Part shown: in pieces, positions 26,278 through 34,754 of the stretch
Layout: each line of letters opens with the position of its first letter
Position numbering within the stretch: position 1 is the first letter of the stretch
Assembly (NCBI GenBank): GCA_934636865.1
Contig: CAKUBI010000006.1
Location: 1-64,000, forward strand
DNA length: 64,000 nucleotides
Reading direction: 5' to 3'
Source of the DNA: an uncultured Oscillospiraceae bacterium
GTDB taxonomy: Bacteria; Bacillota; Clostridia; Oscillospirales; Oscillospiraceae
Notes under the pieces: model-generated
Database searches by the model: none
What the model was told of the DNA's origin: nothing
What the model saw: the letters and a program-made list of their open reading frames with translations, nothing else
Program-made: the position numbers and the translations under genes

Positions 26278-27255
26278 GTGCAGCAGTATCGGGATACAAA
26301 TTACGCAGCGGTCTCCGCGGCGCTGCACGCGCGCGAAGCGCGCCTTCTGACGCGCCCGCTCTGCGAGCGGATGCTCGAAGCCCCCACCGCGGAGGAGAGC
26401 GCCAAGGCGCTCATCGAGTGCGGCTATCCGCCGCTGGAGCGCTGCACGCTCGAGGCGGTGGAAGCGATGCTCGCGCGCGAGCGCGCGGAGCTTTACCGTG
26501 AGGCCGGCGCGCTCGCGCCGGACAAGCGCCTGGTGGAGTTCTTTGAGCTCAAATACGACTATCACAACGCAAAGCTTGCCGTCAAGGCCCGCCTTACGGA
26601 CGAGGACGTCTCTCGCCTTGCGATCGGCTGCGGCCGGTATGACGCGTCGGCACTCCTTCGCGGCGAGCGGGGGATGCTCTCTTCCCGCATGGGCCGCGCC
26701 ATGGCGCGGGCGGAGAAGGAGGCCGAGGGCGGCGACGTCCGCGCAGCGGAGCTGACGCTCGACCGGGCGTGCTTTGAAGAGATGAGCGCGCTTGCCGGGG
26801 AGACGGGAAACGACTTTCTCATCGGCTATGCCGCTTTGCAGATCGACGCGGTCAACCTGCGCACGCTCGTGCGCACGCAGCGCATGGGCGCATCGGCGGA
26901 GCTTCTTTCCGCGGCGCTGCTGCCGGGGGGACATCTTCCGGCGGAGCGGCTCAGATCCGCGCGCGGCGACCGCCTTGCAGACCTCACGCGCGGCAGCGCG
27001 CTTGCGGGCGCGGGAGAGCTTGCCGCAGCGGCGCTGAACGGCGGCAGTCTCACGGCCTTTGAGCGCGCGTGCGACGACGCGCTCATGCAGTATTTGCAGC
27101 ATGCGCGCAGAACGCCCTTCGGCCCCGAGGTCGTCGTCGGCTATCTGAGCGCGAAGGAGGCGGAATTCACCGCCGTGCGCACCATTTTATCCGGTAAGCT
27201 CGCAGGCCTTGCCGCGGAGGATATCCGCGCGCGCCTGCGCCTGAGCTATTTGTAA
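26278..27255 (+). CDS. ntpC: V-type ATP synthase subunit C
   Basis: 325 residues, helical, with no membrane segment; matches the C/AC39 subunit that caps the rotor ring and connects to the central stalk. It carries the family-like segments KYDYHNAKLAVKARL near residue 85 and EVVVGYLSAKEAEFTAVRTI near the C terminus. It begins with GTG at 26278 after GGGAGGGGAGAAGC, and sits in the expected E-C-F order. Confidence 0.88.
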   Translation: MQQYRDTNYAAVSAALHAREARLLTRPLCERMLEAPTAEESAKALIECGYPPLERCTLEAVEAMLARERAELYREAGALAPDKRLVEFFELKYDYHNAKLAVKARLTDEDVSRLAIGCGRYDASALLRGERGMLSSRMGRAMARAEKEAEGGDVRAAELTLDRACFEEMSALAGETGNDFLIGYAALQIDAVNLRTLVRTQRMGASAELLSAALLPGGHLPAERLRSARGDRLADLTRGSALAGAGELAAAALNGGSLTAFERACDDALMQYLQHARRTPFGPEVVVGYLSAKEAEFTAVRTILSGKLAGLAAEDIRARLRLSYL

Positions 27256-27268
27256 GGAGGAGCGGAAG

Positions 27269-27577
27269 ATGAACAGGATCGCAGTGATCGGCGGGCGCGA
27301 CAGCGTGCTCGGCTTCCGCGCGCTCGGGCTCGAGACCTGCATCGCCGAGACCGGCGAGCAGGCGAAAGCCGCCATTCACCGCATGGCGAAGGAAAACTAC
27401 GCCATCATTTACCTCACCGAGCATCTTGCCGCGCAGATCCCTGCGGAGATCGAGCGGCGGCGCGGGGACACCGCCCCCGCGATCATCCTCATCCCCGGAC
27501 GGGAGGGGAGCCTCGGCATCGGCATGGCGGGTGTGCGCACGGCCGCGGAAAAGGCCGTCGGCGCGGACATTTTGTAA
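27269..27577 (+). CDS. ntpG: V-type ATP synthase subunit F
   Basis: 102 residues. The N terminus ([20 protein letters not shown]) is the typical start of the small central-stalk subunit F (called NtpG in Enterococcus), a Rossmann-like fold that binds subunit D. The [14 protein letters not shown] stretch follows as in the family. It lies 13 nt after ntpC and 17 nt before ntpA. Start follows AAGGAGGAGCGGAAG. Confidence 0.9.
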   Translation: MNRIAVIGGRDSVLGFRALGLETCIAETGEQAKAAIHRMAKENYAIIYLTEHLAAQIPAEIERRRGDTAPAIILIPGREGSLGIGMAGVRTAAEKAVGADIL

Positions 27578-27594
27578 AAAGGAGCGAAAGCCTT

Positions 27595-29367
27595 ATGGGA
27601 AAGATCGTTAAAGTCTCCGGCCCGCTGGTCGTGGCGTCGGGACTTCCGGAAGCGAATATGGCGGACGTGGTCCGCGTGGGCGAGCAGCGCCTGATCGGCG
27701 AGATCCTGACGATGAGCGGCGATTCCGCCGCCATTCAGGTCTACGAGGAGACCTCGGGCCTGGGGCCCGGCGCGGAGGTCGTGACGACCGGCGCGCCGCT
27801 CTCGGTCGAGCTGGGGCCGGGCCTGATCGAGAACATTTACGACGGCATCCAGCGCCCGCTGGAGGTCATCCGGCAGAAGACCGGCGGCAACTTTCTGCCG
27901 CGCGGCGAGGAGGTCCCTGCGCTCGACCGCGAGAAAAAGTGGGACTTCACCGCTGTCGCCAGGGCCGGCGACCATTTGATCGGCGGCGACGTGCTCGGCA
28001 CCGTGCAGGAAACGCCGTCCATCCTGCACAAGATCATGATGCCGCCGAAAATGAGCGGCACCGTAAAGGAGATCAAGTCCGGCAGCTTCACCGTGGAGGA
28101 TACGGTCGCCGTGGTCGAGACCGATAAGGGCGAGACAAAGGAGCTCACGATGATCCAGCGGTGGCCCGTGCGCGTGGGGCGCCCCTATACGAAGAAGTAT
28201 CCGCCCGTCACGCCGCTCCAGTCCGGCCAGCGCATCGTAGATACGTTCTTCCCCGTAGCCAAGGGCGGTACGGCGGCCATTCCGGGGCCGTTCGGCAGCG
28301 GCAAGACCGTCATGCAGCACGCGCTCGCCAAGTGGGCGGACGTGGACCTTGTCGTTTACATCGGCTGCGGCGAGCGCGGCAACGAGATGACCGACGTTCT
28401 GCGCGAGTTCCCCGAGCTCATCGACCCGCGCACGGGCGAGAGCCTGATGAAGCGCACGGTGCTGATCGCCAACACCTCGGATATGCCGGTCGCCGCGCGC
28501 GAAGCGAGCATCTACACCGGCATCACCATCGCGGAATACTTCCGCGACATGGGCTACGCCGTCGCGGTCATCGCGGACTCGACTTCCCGCTGGGCGGAGG
28601 CCCTGCGCGAGATGTCGGGCCGTCTTGAAGAAATGCCCGGCGAGGAGGGCTACCCCGCCTACCTTTCCTCGCGCCTTGCGCAGTTCTACGAGCGCGCGGG
28701 CGTGGTCGAGTGCCTCGGCAGCGACGAGCGGCAGGGGAGCCTGACCGCCGTCGGCGCGGTGTCGCCTCCGGGCGGCGACCTTTCCGAGCCGGTCTCGCAG
28801 GCGACGATGCGCATCGTCAAGGTGTTCTGGGCGCTCGACTCGTCCCTTGCCTACCGCCGCCATTTCCCGGCGATCAACTGGCTCAACTCCTATTCGCTCT
28901 ATCTGGACTCCCTGCGCCCGTGGTACAGCGAGCACCTGGGCCATGAGTTTTTGGAGAACCGCGAGTGGGCCATGGCGATGCTGCAGGAGGAGTCGAACCT
29001 CAACGAGATCGTCCAGCTCGTCGGCAAGGATTCCCTCAGCGCCAAGGACCAGATCACGCTCGAGGTCGCGCGCATGATCCGCGAGGACTTTTTGCAGCAG
29101 AACTCATTTGCCGACAACGACGCTTACTCCGAGTACGACCGGCAGGCGCGCATGCTCGCGCTCATCCGCCAGTACGATACGCAGTGCCGCGGCGCGGCGG
29201 AGCGCGGCGGCGACCTTGCGGCGATGTTCGCCGTTCCCGCGCGCGAAAAGATCGGCCGCGCCAAGGGCGTGCCCGCCGAGCAGTACAAGGACGCCTACGC
29301 GAACCTCCTCGTCGAGATGGAGGAGGAGCTCGGCGCGATCGCTGAGAAGGGAGAGAAGGAAGAATGA
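27595..29367 (+). CDS. ntpA: V-type ATP synthase subunit A (catalytic)
   Basis: 590 residues. The P-loop GPFGSGKT lies at residues 231-238, followed by the GCGERGNEM stretch with the catalytic-site Glu, and later [19 protein letters not shown]. The family-specific non-homologous insert precedes the P-loop (about 110-190). This is the nucleotide-hydrolysing subunit of the hexameric head. Its stop codon overlaps the ntpB start (ATGA), a sign of tight coupling. Confidence 0.97.
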   Translation: MGKIVKVSGPLVVASGLPEANMADVVRVGEQRLIGEILTMSGDSAAIQVYEETSGLGPGAEVVTTGAPLSVELGPGLIENIYDGIQRPLEVIRQKTGGNFLPRGEEVPALDREKKWDFTAVARAGDHLIGGDVLGTVQETPSILHKIMMPPKMSGTVKEIKSGSFTVEDTVAVVETDKGETKELTMIQRWPVRVGRPYTKKYPPVTPLQSGQRIVDTFFPVAKGGTAAIPGPFGSGKTVMQHALAKWADVDLVVYIGCGERGNEMTDVLREFPELIDPRTGESLMKRTVLIANTSDMPVAAREASIYTGITIAEYFRDMGYAVAVIADSTSRWAEALREMSGRLEEMPGEEGYPAYLSSRLAQFYERAGVVECLGSDERQGSLTAVGAVSPPGGDLSEPVSQATMRIVKVFWALDSSLAYRRHFPAINWLNSYSLYLDSLRPWYSEHLGHEFLENREWAMAMLQEESNLNEIVQLVGKDSLSAKDQITLEVARMIREDFLQQNSFADNDAYSEYDRQARMLALIRQYDTQCRGAAERGGDLAAMFAVPAREKIGRAKGVPAEQYKDAYANLLVEMEEELGAIAEKGEKEE

Positions 29368-30740
29368 TCCGTGAATACAAGACCATCCGCGAAATTTCCG
29401 GCCCTCTGATGGTCGTGGACCATGTGCAGGGCGTCACATACGACGAGCTGGCGGAGATCGTCCTCTCCGACGGCAGCACGCGCCGCTGCAAGGTGCTCGA
29501 GGTGAACGGCGACCGCGCGGTCGTGCAGCTCTTTGAAGCGTCGGCCGGCATCAACCTTGCCGATTCGCGCATCCGCTTTCTGGGCCACCCGCTGCAGCTT
29601 GCGGTCTCGCGCGATATGCTCGGGCGCGTCTTTAACGGCATGGGCCAGCCCATCGACGGCGGCCCCGCCATCATTGCCGACGAGCACCGCGACATCAACG
29701 GCCTTGCGATGAACCCCGCCGCGCGCAACTACCCCAACGAGTTCATCCAGACCGGCATTTCCACGATCGACGGGCTCAACACCCTCGTGCGCGGGCAGAA
29801 GCTGCCGATCTTCTCCGGCTCGGGCCTGCCGCACGCGCAGCTGGCCGCGCAGATCGCGCGCCAGGCGAAGGTGCTCGACGGCGAGAGCAACTTCGCCGTC
29901 GTGTTCGCGGCCATCGGCATCACGTTTGAAGAGTCGGAGTACTTCGCCAACGAATTTAAGCGCACCGGCGCCATCGACCGCACGGTGCTCTTTACGAACC
30001 TTGCCAACGACCCCGCCGTCGAGCGTATCGCAACGCCGCGCATGGCGCTCACCGCCGCGGAGTATCTGGCGTTCGACTGCGGCATGCACGTGCTCGTCAT
30101 CCTGACGGATATCACGAACTATGCCGAGGCTCTGCGCGAGATCAGCGCGGCAAAGAAGGAGGTCCCCGGCCGCCGCGGCTATCCCGGCTACCTCTATACG
30201 GACCTTGCGACGATGTACGAGCGCGCGGGCCGTCAGGTGGGCAAGGACGGTTCCATCACGATGATCCCCATCCTCACGATGCCCGAGGACGACAAGACCC
30301 ACCCCATCCCCGACCTCACAGGCTATATCACCGAGGGGCAGATCATCCTCTCGCGCGAGCTGTACCGCCGCGGCATCAACCCGCCGGTGGACGTGCTGCC
30401 GAGCCTGTCGCGCCTCAAGGACAAGGGCATCGGCGCGGGCAAGACGCGCGAGGACCACTCCGGCACGATGAACCAGCTCTTTGCGGCCTATGCCACCGGC
30501 AAGGAGAATAAGGAGCTCATGTCGATCCTCGGCGAAGCGGCGCTGAGCCCGACGGACCTTCTCTACGCGAAGTTTGCCGACGAGTTTGAAAAGCGCTACG
30601 TCGCGCAGGGCGGCGACGAGAACCGCTCCATCGAGCAGACGCTCGACCTCGGCTGGGAGCTGCTCTCCATCCTGCCGCGCAGCGAGCTCAAGCGCATCAA
30701 GCCGGAGTATATCGACAAATATCTCAAAAAGAGCGAGTAA
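29364..30740 (+). CDS. ntpB: V-type ATP synthase subunit B
   Basis: 458 residues. It alternates with subunit A in the head and lacks the full P-loop, as expected: the equivalent position reads [21 protein letters not shown]. The regulatory and membrane-facing stretches [20 protein letters not shown] and TGYITEGQI are as in the family. The ATG overlaps the ntpA stop by four bases. Confidence 0.97.
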   Translation: MIREYKTIREISGPLMVVDHVQGVTYDELAEIVLSDGSTRRCKVLEVNGDRAVVQLFEASAGINLADSRIRFLGHPLQLAVSRDMLGRVFNGMGQPIDGGPAIIADEHRDINGLAMNPAARNYPNEFIQTGISTIDGLNTLVRGQKLPIFSGSGLPHAQLAAQIARQAKVLDGESNFAVVFAAIGITFEESEYFANEFKRTGAIDRTVLFTNLANDPAVERIATPRMALTAAEYLAFDCGMHVLVILTDITNYAEALREISAAKKEVPGRRGYPGYLYTDLATMYERAGRQVGKDGSITMIPILTMPEDDKTHPIPDLTGYITEGQIILSRELYRRGINPPVDVLPSLSRLKDKGIGAGKTREDHSGTMNQLFAAYATGKENKELMSILGEAALSPTDLLYAKFADEFEKRYVAQGGDENRSIEQTLDLGWELLSILPRSELKRIKPEYIDKYLKKSE

Positions 30741-30753
30741 GGGGGGGAGAAAC

Positions 30754-31446
30754 GTGCCTGCGACCATTGTCAATCCCACCCGCATGGAGCTCACGCGCCT
30801 CAAGGCGCGCCTGCGCACCGCCCAGCGTGGGCACAAGCTCCTCAAGGACAAGCGCGACGAGCTGATGAAGCAGTTCATGGAGGTCGTGCGCGAGGACCGC
30901 GCCCTGCGCGAAAAGGTCGAGCAGTCGCTCGCGAAGGCCTACGGCTCGTTCACCGTGGCGAGCGCGCTGATGTCCCCGGAGATGCTCGAGCAGGCGCTGC
31001 TCATCCCGCGCCAGAGCGTCGCGCTTGAAACGCACACGGAGAACGTGATGAGCGTCGAGGTGCCGCGCTATGAATTCAAGCTCGCGAGCGAGGACGGCGG
31101 GGACATTTACCCCTACGGCTTTGCTCAGACGAGCGGCGAGCTCGATGACGCCGTGCGCGAGCTGGGCGAGATCCTGCCCGACCTTCTCCGCCTGGCCGAG
31201 GTCGAGAAGGCGACGCAGCTGCTCGCCGCCGAGATCGAGCGCACAAGACGGCGCGTCAACGCGCTCGAATACGTCAAGATCCCGCAGATGCAGCAGAGCA
31301 TCAAATATATCACGATGAAGCTCGACGAAAACGAGCGCGCGAACACCATCCGCCTGATGAAGGTCAAGGATATGATCCTGCAGGAGGCCATCGAGGAGCG
31401 CCGCGAGCTCGACGCGGCAGAGGGCAGCGGCGTTGCGGAACGCTGA
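30754..31446 (+). CDS. ntpD: V-type ATP synthase subunit D
   Basis: 230 residues forming the coiled-coil central shaft. The N terminus ([31 protein letters not shown]) and the C-terminal helix ([20 protein letters not shown]) are characteristic. It begins with GTG at 30754 after GGGGGGGAGAAAC; the upstream-extended open frame overlaps ntpB and is rejected. It is the last gene of the operon, and the mobile island begins about 15 bases after its stop. Confidence 0.94.
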   Translation: MPATIVNPTRMELTRLKARLRTAQRGHKLLKDKRDELMKQFMEVVREDRALREKVEQSLAKAYGSFTVASALMSPEMLEQALLIPRQSVALETHTENVMSVEVPRYEFKLASEDGGDIYPYGFAQTSGELDDAVRELGEILPDLLRLAEVEKATQLLAAEIERTRRRVNALEYVKIPQMQQSIKYITMKLDENERANTIRLMKVKDMILQEAIEERRELDAAEGSGVAER

Positions 31447-31467
31447 AAGCCCGATAGAAAGAAAAAA

Positions 31468-31504
31468 GAGACAGACGCTCAGGCGTGTGCCGATAAGACA
31501 GTAA
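31468..31504 (+). repeat. Left terminal inverted repeat of the island
   Basis: Contains GAGACAGACGC (31468-31478) and TAAGACAGTAA (31494-31504), both found exactly, in inverted orientation, at the right end. A small hairpin sits between them, with a T run on the outward minus strand. Confidence 0.65.
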
Positions 31505-31551
31505 TTTGAGGAAACTACAAAATCGGCATCTGCCAAGCAGGATTGGACAAC

Positions 31552-31594
31552 AAAACAGGCGGCACTCAACGTCGGTTGGGTGCTGCCTGTTTTT
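31552..31594 (+). terminator. Terminator downstream of the ntp operon, inside the island edge
   Basis: Long stem (31552-31570 with 31575-31593, two G-T pairs) with a GTCG loop, followed by T residues. It would stop readthrough from the V-ATPase operon. Confidence 0.85.
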
Positions 31595-31888
31595 GTACAT
31601 CTAAGGGTTGAGAATCACCTGTTTTTTGCGCTGAAAAGCAAGGATAGCGAAAAGGGTGAAATAGTTATCGCCTCTGTGCGGTTCTTTTGTGAAACAGCGA
31701 ATCGCTGCATAGCGGATACCGTTCGCTGGGGAGTGCGTATATTTGCGGTCAAGCAAAATACCCCTCAAAACCGTAAAGTCGATAGGTGGGTATTTCGATG
31801 CAGAGTATGATTGACACTGTAAGAATCGAAAAATCAGATTTTAACACAAAATAATATTGCTAAATGGCGATAACTTCCGTCGCGCCTA
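31595..31888. other. Gene-free spacer of the island
   Basis: A 76-codon open frame (31580-31810) begins inside the terminator, lacks a ribosome binding site and resembles nothing I know. I see no supported gene here. Confidence 0.4.
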
Positions 31889-31930
31889 TTGAAAATAGAA
31901 TGATTGCTATGTTATACTGTGTGTACACAC
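31889..31930 (+). promoter_or_regulatory. Promoter with a perfect 12-bp palindrome at the start site
   Basis: TTGAAA (31889-31894), 18-nt spacer, TATACT (31913-31918), then the perfect palindrome GTGTGTACACAC (31919-31930) where transcription would begin. It could drive the HExxH gene at 32137. The palindrome is a candidate repressor site; no regulator is encoded in the island. Confidence 0.6.
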
Positions 31931-32062
31931 GAACGGGCGGGCACGTTTGATGATCTGATCCGCAATGCCCCGGTGGCGCATGCTGATTTCGTTTTGAACG
32001 GCAGCACAAAGATGTATTCTGAAGCAGTTACTGAGTACAGTCTTTTGGATCAGATTACATGA
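31931..32062 (+). pseudogene. Tail of an unidentified protein
   Basis: About 43 codons in one frame ending at TGA 32062, with ordinary protein-like composition (for example FDDLIRNAPVAHADFVLNG) but no start codon or ribosome binding site. It looks like the 3' end of a gene cut off on its upstream side. I do not recognise the family. Confidence 0.35.
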
Positions 32063-32136
32063 GAAGTGAAAGTTTGGTACACCGAATACCGAGTTGAGAA
32101 AGATATACGAGGAAGGGGCACAGAGGTGAACGATTT

Positions 32137-32916
32137 ATGGAAGTTACATTTATAAATCCCGGTGTCGATTACATGATTCAGAGTATCATGCATTTTCAAG
32201 CCGAAGGAGAAGCTGAATTCTGGTCTGAACCTTTATACCATTTCTATCCGCAGCTTGACAGAACATTCGCTGCAAGCTTGCCAGTTGCAGAAAAAAGAGA
32301 CTACATTGAACGTACCATGAGGGCTGCGTATGCTGAGTTGGAGAACACAATCAACGAGAAGGTGACCTTATATTCTCATCACTGGAACGCTTGCAAAGCG
32401 CAGATTACAGCTGCTTTATCAGAGGCTTTCAGCATAGATTGCACAGGCTTGTTTAATGACCTGCGCTGCAATTTGAGTTTGAACCCTATTGAGCCGCGTT
32501 TTCTAAAAGAGCACTGCTATGACACATTCTATTTGAACAGCGCAAAGGGTGCCATTGGCGGTGGAATACATGAGATCATACACTTTATTTGGTTCTATGT
32601 ATGGAGCCAGTTGTTTGGAGATAACTACGACGAATATGAGCGTCCCTCGCTCAAATGGATATTGAGCGAAATGGTGGTCGAATCCGTGATGAGAGATGAG
32701 CGGCTCAGCTCCATCAACCCATATTTCCCGAGAGAAAACGGTGGATGTGTCTATCCGTATTTCTTCGATATGATGGTAGATGGGAAACCTATTCTTGACA
32801 CATTGGACGCTATGTACAGAAGCCAGAATATTGAAGATTTTATGCGAAGCAGCTACGCCTATTGTCAAGAGCATGAAGCAGTAATTCGAGAACATATTCT
32901 AAAGTCAGAGGGGTAA
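32137..32916 (+). CDS. Putative HExxH zinc-dependent metallopeptidase-like protein
   Basis: 259 residues, soluble, no signal peptide. The sequence GGGIHEIIHF gives an HExxH motif at His145-Glu146 and His149. Glu178 and Glu182 in SEMVVESVM are candidate third zinc ligands at gluzincin-like spacing. I do not recognise the family beyond this, and activity is unproven. The ATG follows GAGGTGAACGATTT. It is AT-richer than the host genes and lies in the mobile island upstream of a Nudix gene, suggesting transferred cargo. Confidence 0.6.
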   Translation: MEVTFINPGVDYMIQSIMHFQAEGEAEFWSEPLYHFYPQLDRTFAASLPVAEKRDYIERTMRAAYAELENTINEKVTLYSHHWNACKAQITAALSEAFSIDCTGLFNDLRCNLSLNPIEPRFLKEHCYDTFYLNSAKGAIGGGIHEIIHFIWFYVWSQLFGDNYDEYERPSLKWILSEMVVESVMRDERLSSINPYFPRENGGCVYPYFFDMMVDGKPILDTLDAMYRSQNIEDFMRSSYAYCQEHEAVIREHILKSEG

Positions 32917-32921
32917 GTCAT

Positions 32922-33015
32922 ACCTGACAACAGGAACTGGAATCGGCCAATACAGGCCAAATTCTTCATAGATGAAAAAGGACTTGGCTTGATAAAAGCA
33001 AAAATGACAGCACTG
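32922..33015 (+). repeat. Partial second copy of the mobC-like gene start
   Basis: About 90 bases closely resemble the first 90 bases of the mobC-like gene at 33544. Translated, this copy also gives a RPIQ-KFF-DE-LGLIKA pattern. It runs on in frame into the Nudix leader and is not expressed as MobC on its own. Confidence 0.7.
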
Positions 33016-33042
33016 AAACTGTGTGCGGAGGTAGAAAAAACA

Positions 33043-33519
33043 ATGAACAAAGATATGTGCGTAGTCTGTGACGATGGGATTTTGAATATTCGTGTCGGCG
33101 CAATCATCATGAAGGATGGAAAGATTTTGATGGTTGGCAATGACAGAGACTATCTCTACTCCGTTGGCGGCAGGGTAAAATTCGGTGAAACAGCAGAAGA
33201 GGCTGTCGTCCGTGAAGTGTTGGAGGAAACAGGCGTTCAGATGGAAATTGACCGCCTTGGCTTTGTGCATGAAAACTATTTCTATGGCGACGTGCCTTCC
33301 AATCGGAACAAGCTGATTTATGAGATTTCGCTTTTCTTCTATATGAAAGTGCCTGATGCTTTTGCGCCGATCAGTGAAAGCTTTATGGAGGATAACAGCA
33401 AAGAACATTTGGTGTGGGCTTCGCTCGATGAGGACATTAAGATGTATCCAGAATTCTTCAAGACCGAATTAAGGAATCCAACAGACACAGTAAAGCTTTT
33501 CACTACGGACAAGAGATAA
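33043..33519 (+). CDS. Nudix family hydrolase
   Basis: 158 residues. A complete Nudix box is present: GRVKFGETAEEAVV followed by REVLEETGV, fitting Gx5Ex7REUxEExGU with all three catalytic Glu. Such enzymes hydrolyse nucleoside diphosphates linked to another moiety; the substrate here is unknown. The ATG at 33043 follows GGAGGTAGAAAAAAC; an in-frame ATG at 32989 would add residues encoded by the MobC-like repeat and is less likely. It lies between the two MobC-like copies. Confidence 0.88.
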   Translation: MNKDMCVVCDDGILNIRVGAIIMKDGKILMVGNDRDYLYSVGGRVKFGETAEEAVVREVLEETGVQMEIDRLGFVHENYFYGDVPSNRNKLIYEISLFFYMKVPDAFAPISESFMEDNSKEHLVWASLDEDIKMYPEFFKTELRNPTDTVKLFTTDKR

Positions 33520-33543
33520 CTGAACAGGAGCGGGATAGCATCT

Positions 33544-33738
33544 ATGCCAGACAACAGGAATCGCAAGCGACCGATACAGGTCAAATTTTTCGTAGATGAA
33601 AGAGAACTCGGCTTGATAAAGGCGAGGATGGCGCAGCTTGGTATAGAGAATATGAGCGCCTACCTTCGCCAAGTGGCGATTGACGGATATGAGAAAAAAC
33701 CGGATATGCCTGAACACCGTGAGCCGAAAAATCCCTGA
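33544..33738 (+). CDS. MobC-like relaxosome protein, truncated
   Basis: 64 residues. The segment from KRPIQVKFFVDE to MSAYLRQVAIDGY matches the N-terminal ribbon-helix-helix part of MobC-type mobilisation proteins, which help a relaxase at oriT. Family members are usually about 110-120 residues; here the frame ends soon after the RHH region, at the junction with the recombinase fragment, so the C-terminal half is missing. The ATG follows AGGAGCGGGATAGCATCT. Confidence 0.65.
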   Translation: MPDNRNRKRPIQVKFFVDERELGLIKARMAQLGIENMSAYLRQVAIDGYEKKPDMPEHREPKNP

Positions 33739-33992
33739 CTCACTTTCCGAAGATAGATTAATCCATGAACAGGAACAACAGGCAGAGAATATAGAGCAGT
33801 TCGTTCAGCGGGTAAAGAGAAATAGCACCCTCACGGAGCTAACGCCCTATGCCCTCAGAGAGCTTATCAAGGCGGTCTATGTGGGATGCACCGGACAAGT
33901 CCAGCGGCAAGCGCAGGCAGAAGGTACATATCGAGTACGACCTTGTGGGCTACATTCCCGTGGATGAGCTGCTAAAAGCGGAACAGGCATGA
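33737..33992 (+). pseudogene. C-terminal remnant of a large serine recombinase (DUF4368-type tail), frameshifted
   Basis: The segment ENIEQFVQRVKRN-STLTELTPYALRELIKAVYV matches the C-terminal region of integrases of Tn5397/Tn4451-like elements. At about 33884 the reading frame breaks; the adjacent frame continues APDKSSGKRRQK then HIEYDLVGYIPVDELL to the stop at 33992, the usual family ending. The catalytic N-terminal domain is absent, so the element cannot mobilise itself. Confidence 0.8.
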
Positions 33993-34010
33993 CCGAAATC
34001 ATGCCTGTTC
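33981..34010 (+). terminator. Hairpin at the recombinase 3' end
   Basis: Perfect 12-bp stem GAACAGGCATGA/TCATGCCTGTTC with a 6-nt loop that includes the recombinase stop codon. No T run follows, so terminator function is uncertain. Confidence 0.45.
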
Positions 34011-34025
34011 CAAGAAATTTGAATT

Positions 34026-34064
34026 TTACTGTCTTACCAGCAGACGGCTTCAGGCGTCTGTCTC
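34026..34064 (-). repeat. Right terminal inverted repeat of the island
   Basis: The reverse complement holds GAGACAGACGC and TAAGACAGTAA exactly as at the left end, spaced by 17 nt rather than 15. A CAGACG/CGTCTG hairpin and an outward T run on the plus strand make it terminator-like, 16 nt after the pyrE stop. Confidence 0.65.
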
Positions 34065-34079
34065 TTGCTTTTTTATCGC

Positions 34080-34730
34080 TTACCGCTTTCCCGCGCCGAT
34101 CCAGGATTCGTCCGAGGGGTTGTCGCGGAACTGGAGGAGCCGCGCGACATCGTCGGGGTGGATATAGTCCTGCTCCGCCGCGACGGCGGCGATGACGTCG
34201 AAATTCGTCAGGCTGTGGTTTTTCACGTTCGCCGCGGCAAGGCGGTCGATGCCCTTTTGCATGCCGTAGGTGAAGATGCTCGCGATGCCGAGCACCTCCG
34301 CGCCCGCCTCGCGCAGAACGTCCACAACGTCGAGCGCGCTGCCGCCCGTGGAGATGAGGTCCTCGATGACGACGACCTTCTGGCCCGGCTCGAGCCGGCC
34401 CTCGATCTGATTTTTGCGGCCGTGGTCCTTGCCGGACGCGCGCACATAGCCCATCGGAAGGCCCATCATATGTCCCACGATCGCCGCGTGCGCGATGCCC
34501 GCCGTGCTCGTGCCCATCAGGACCTCCACATCGGGATAGTCGGCGCGGATGACCTCGCACAGCGCGCTTTCCACCTGCGTGCGCACCTCGGGCGCGGTCA
34601 GGATCAGGCGGTTGTCGCAGTACACCGGGCTCTTGATGCCGCTGGCCCAGGTGAAGGGCTCGTCCGGGCGGAAAAAGACGGCGCGGATGGAGAGCAGCCC
34701 CTCCGCGATCTTGCGTTCCAAATGCTCCAT
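34080..34730 (-). CDS. pyrE: Orotate phosphoribosyltransferase
   Basis: 216 residues. It makes orotidine 5'-phosphate from orotate and PRPP. The PRPP-binding motif reads VVVIEDLISTGGSALD, with the flexible catalytic loop around RASGKDHGRKNQIEG upstream of it. It is the last gene of the pyrK-pyrD-pyrF-HAD-pyrE operon, 24 nt after the HAD gene. The mobile island begins just beyond its stop. The start follows AGGAGAAGTGAGAAT. Confidence 0.96.
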   Translation of the reverse strand: MEHLERKIAEGLLSIRAVFFRPDEPFTWASGIKSPVYCDNRLILTAPEVRTQVESALCEVIRADYPDVEVLMGTSTAGIAHAAIVGHMMGLPMGYVRASGKDHGRKNQIEGRLEPGQKVVVIEDLISTGGSALDVVDVLREAGAEVLGIASIFTYGMQKGIDRLAAANVKNHSLTNFDVIAAVAAEQDYIHPDDVARLLQFRDNPSDESWIGAGKR

Positions 34731-34754
34731 ATTCTCACTTCTCCTCTGAAATGG

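Larger units (their letters stand above)
31460..34075. mobile_element. Decayed mobile island inserted between the ntp operon and pyrE
   Basis: A visibly AT-richer block of about 2.6 kb between GC-rich operons. It is bounded by inverted repeats (31468-31504 and 34026-34064) and contains the C-terminal tail of a serine recombinase with a frameshift, a MobC-like gene plus a second partial copy, a Nudix hydrolase and an HExxH protein. It reads as the remnant of a mobilisable element that lost its relaxase and most of its integrase. Exact ends and any target duplication cannot be fixed from one sequence. Confidence 0.65.

Noticed and set aside
31580-31810. 76-codon open frame in the island
   Set aside because: It starts inside a terminator, lacks a ribosome binding site and has no recognisable content.
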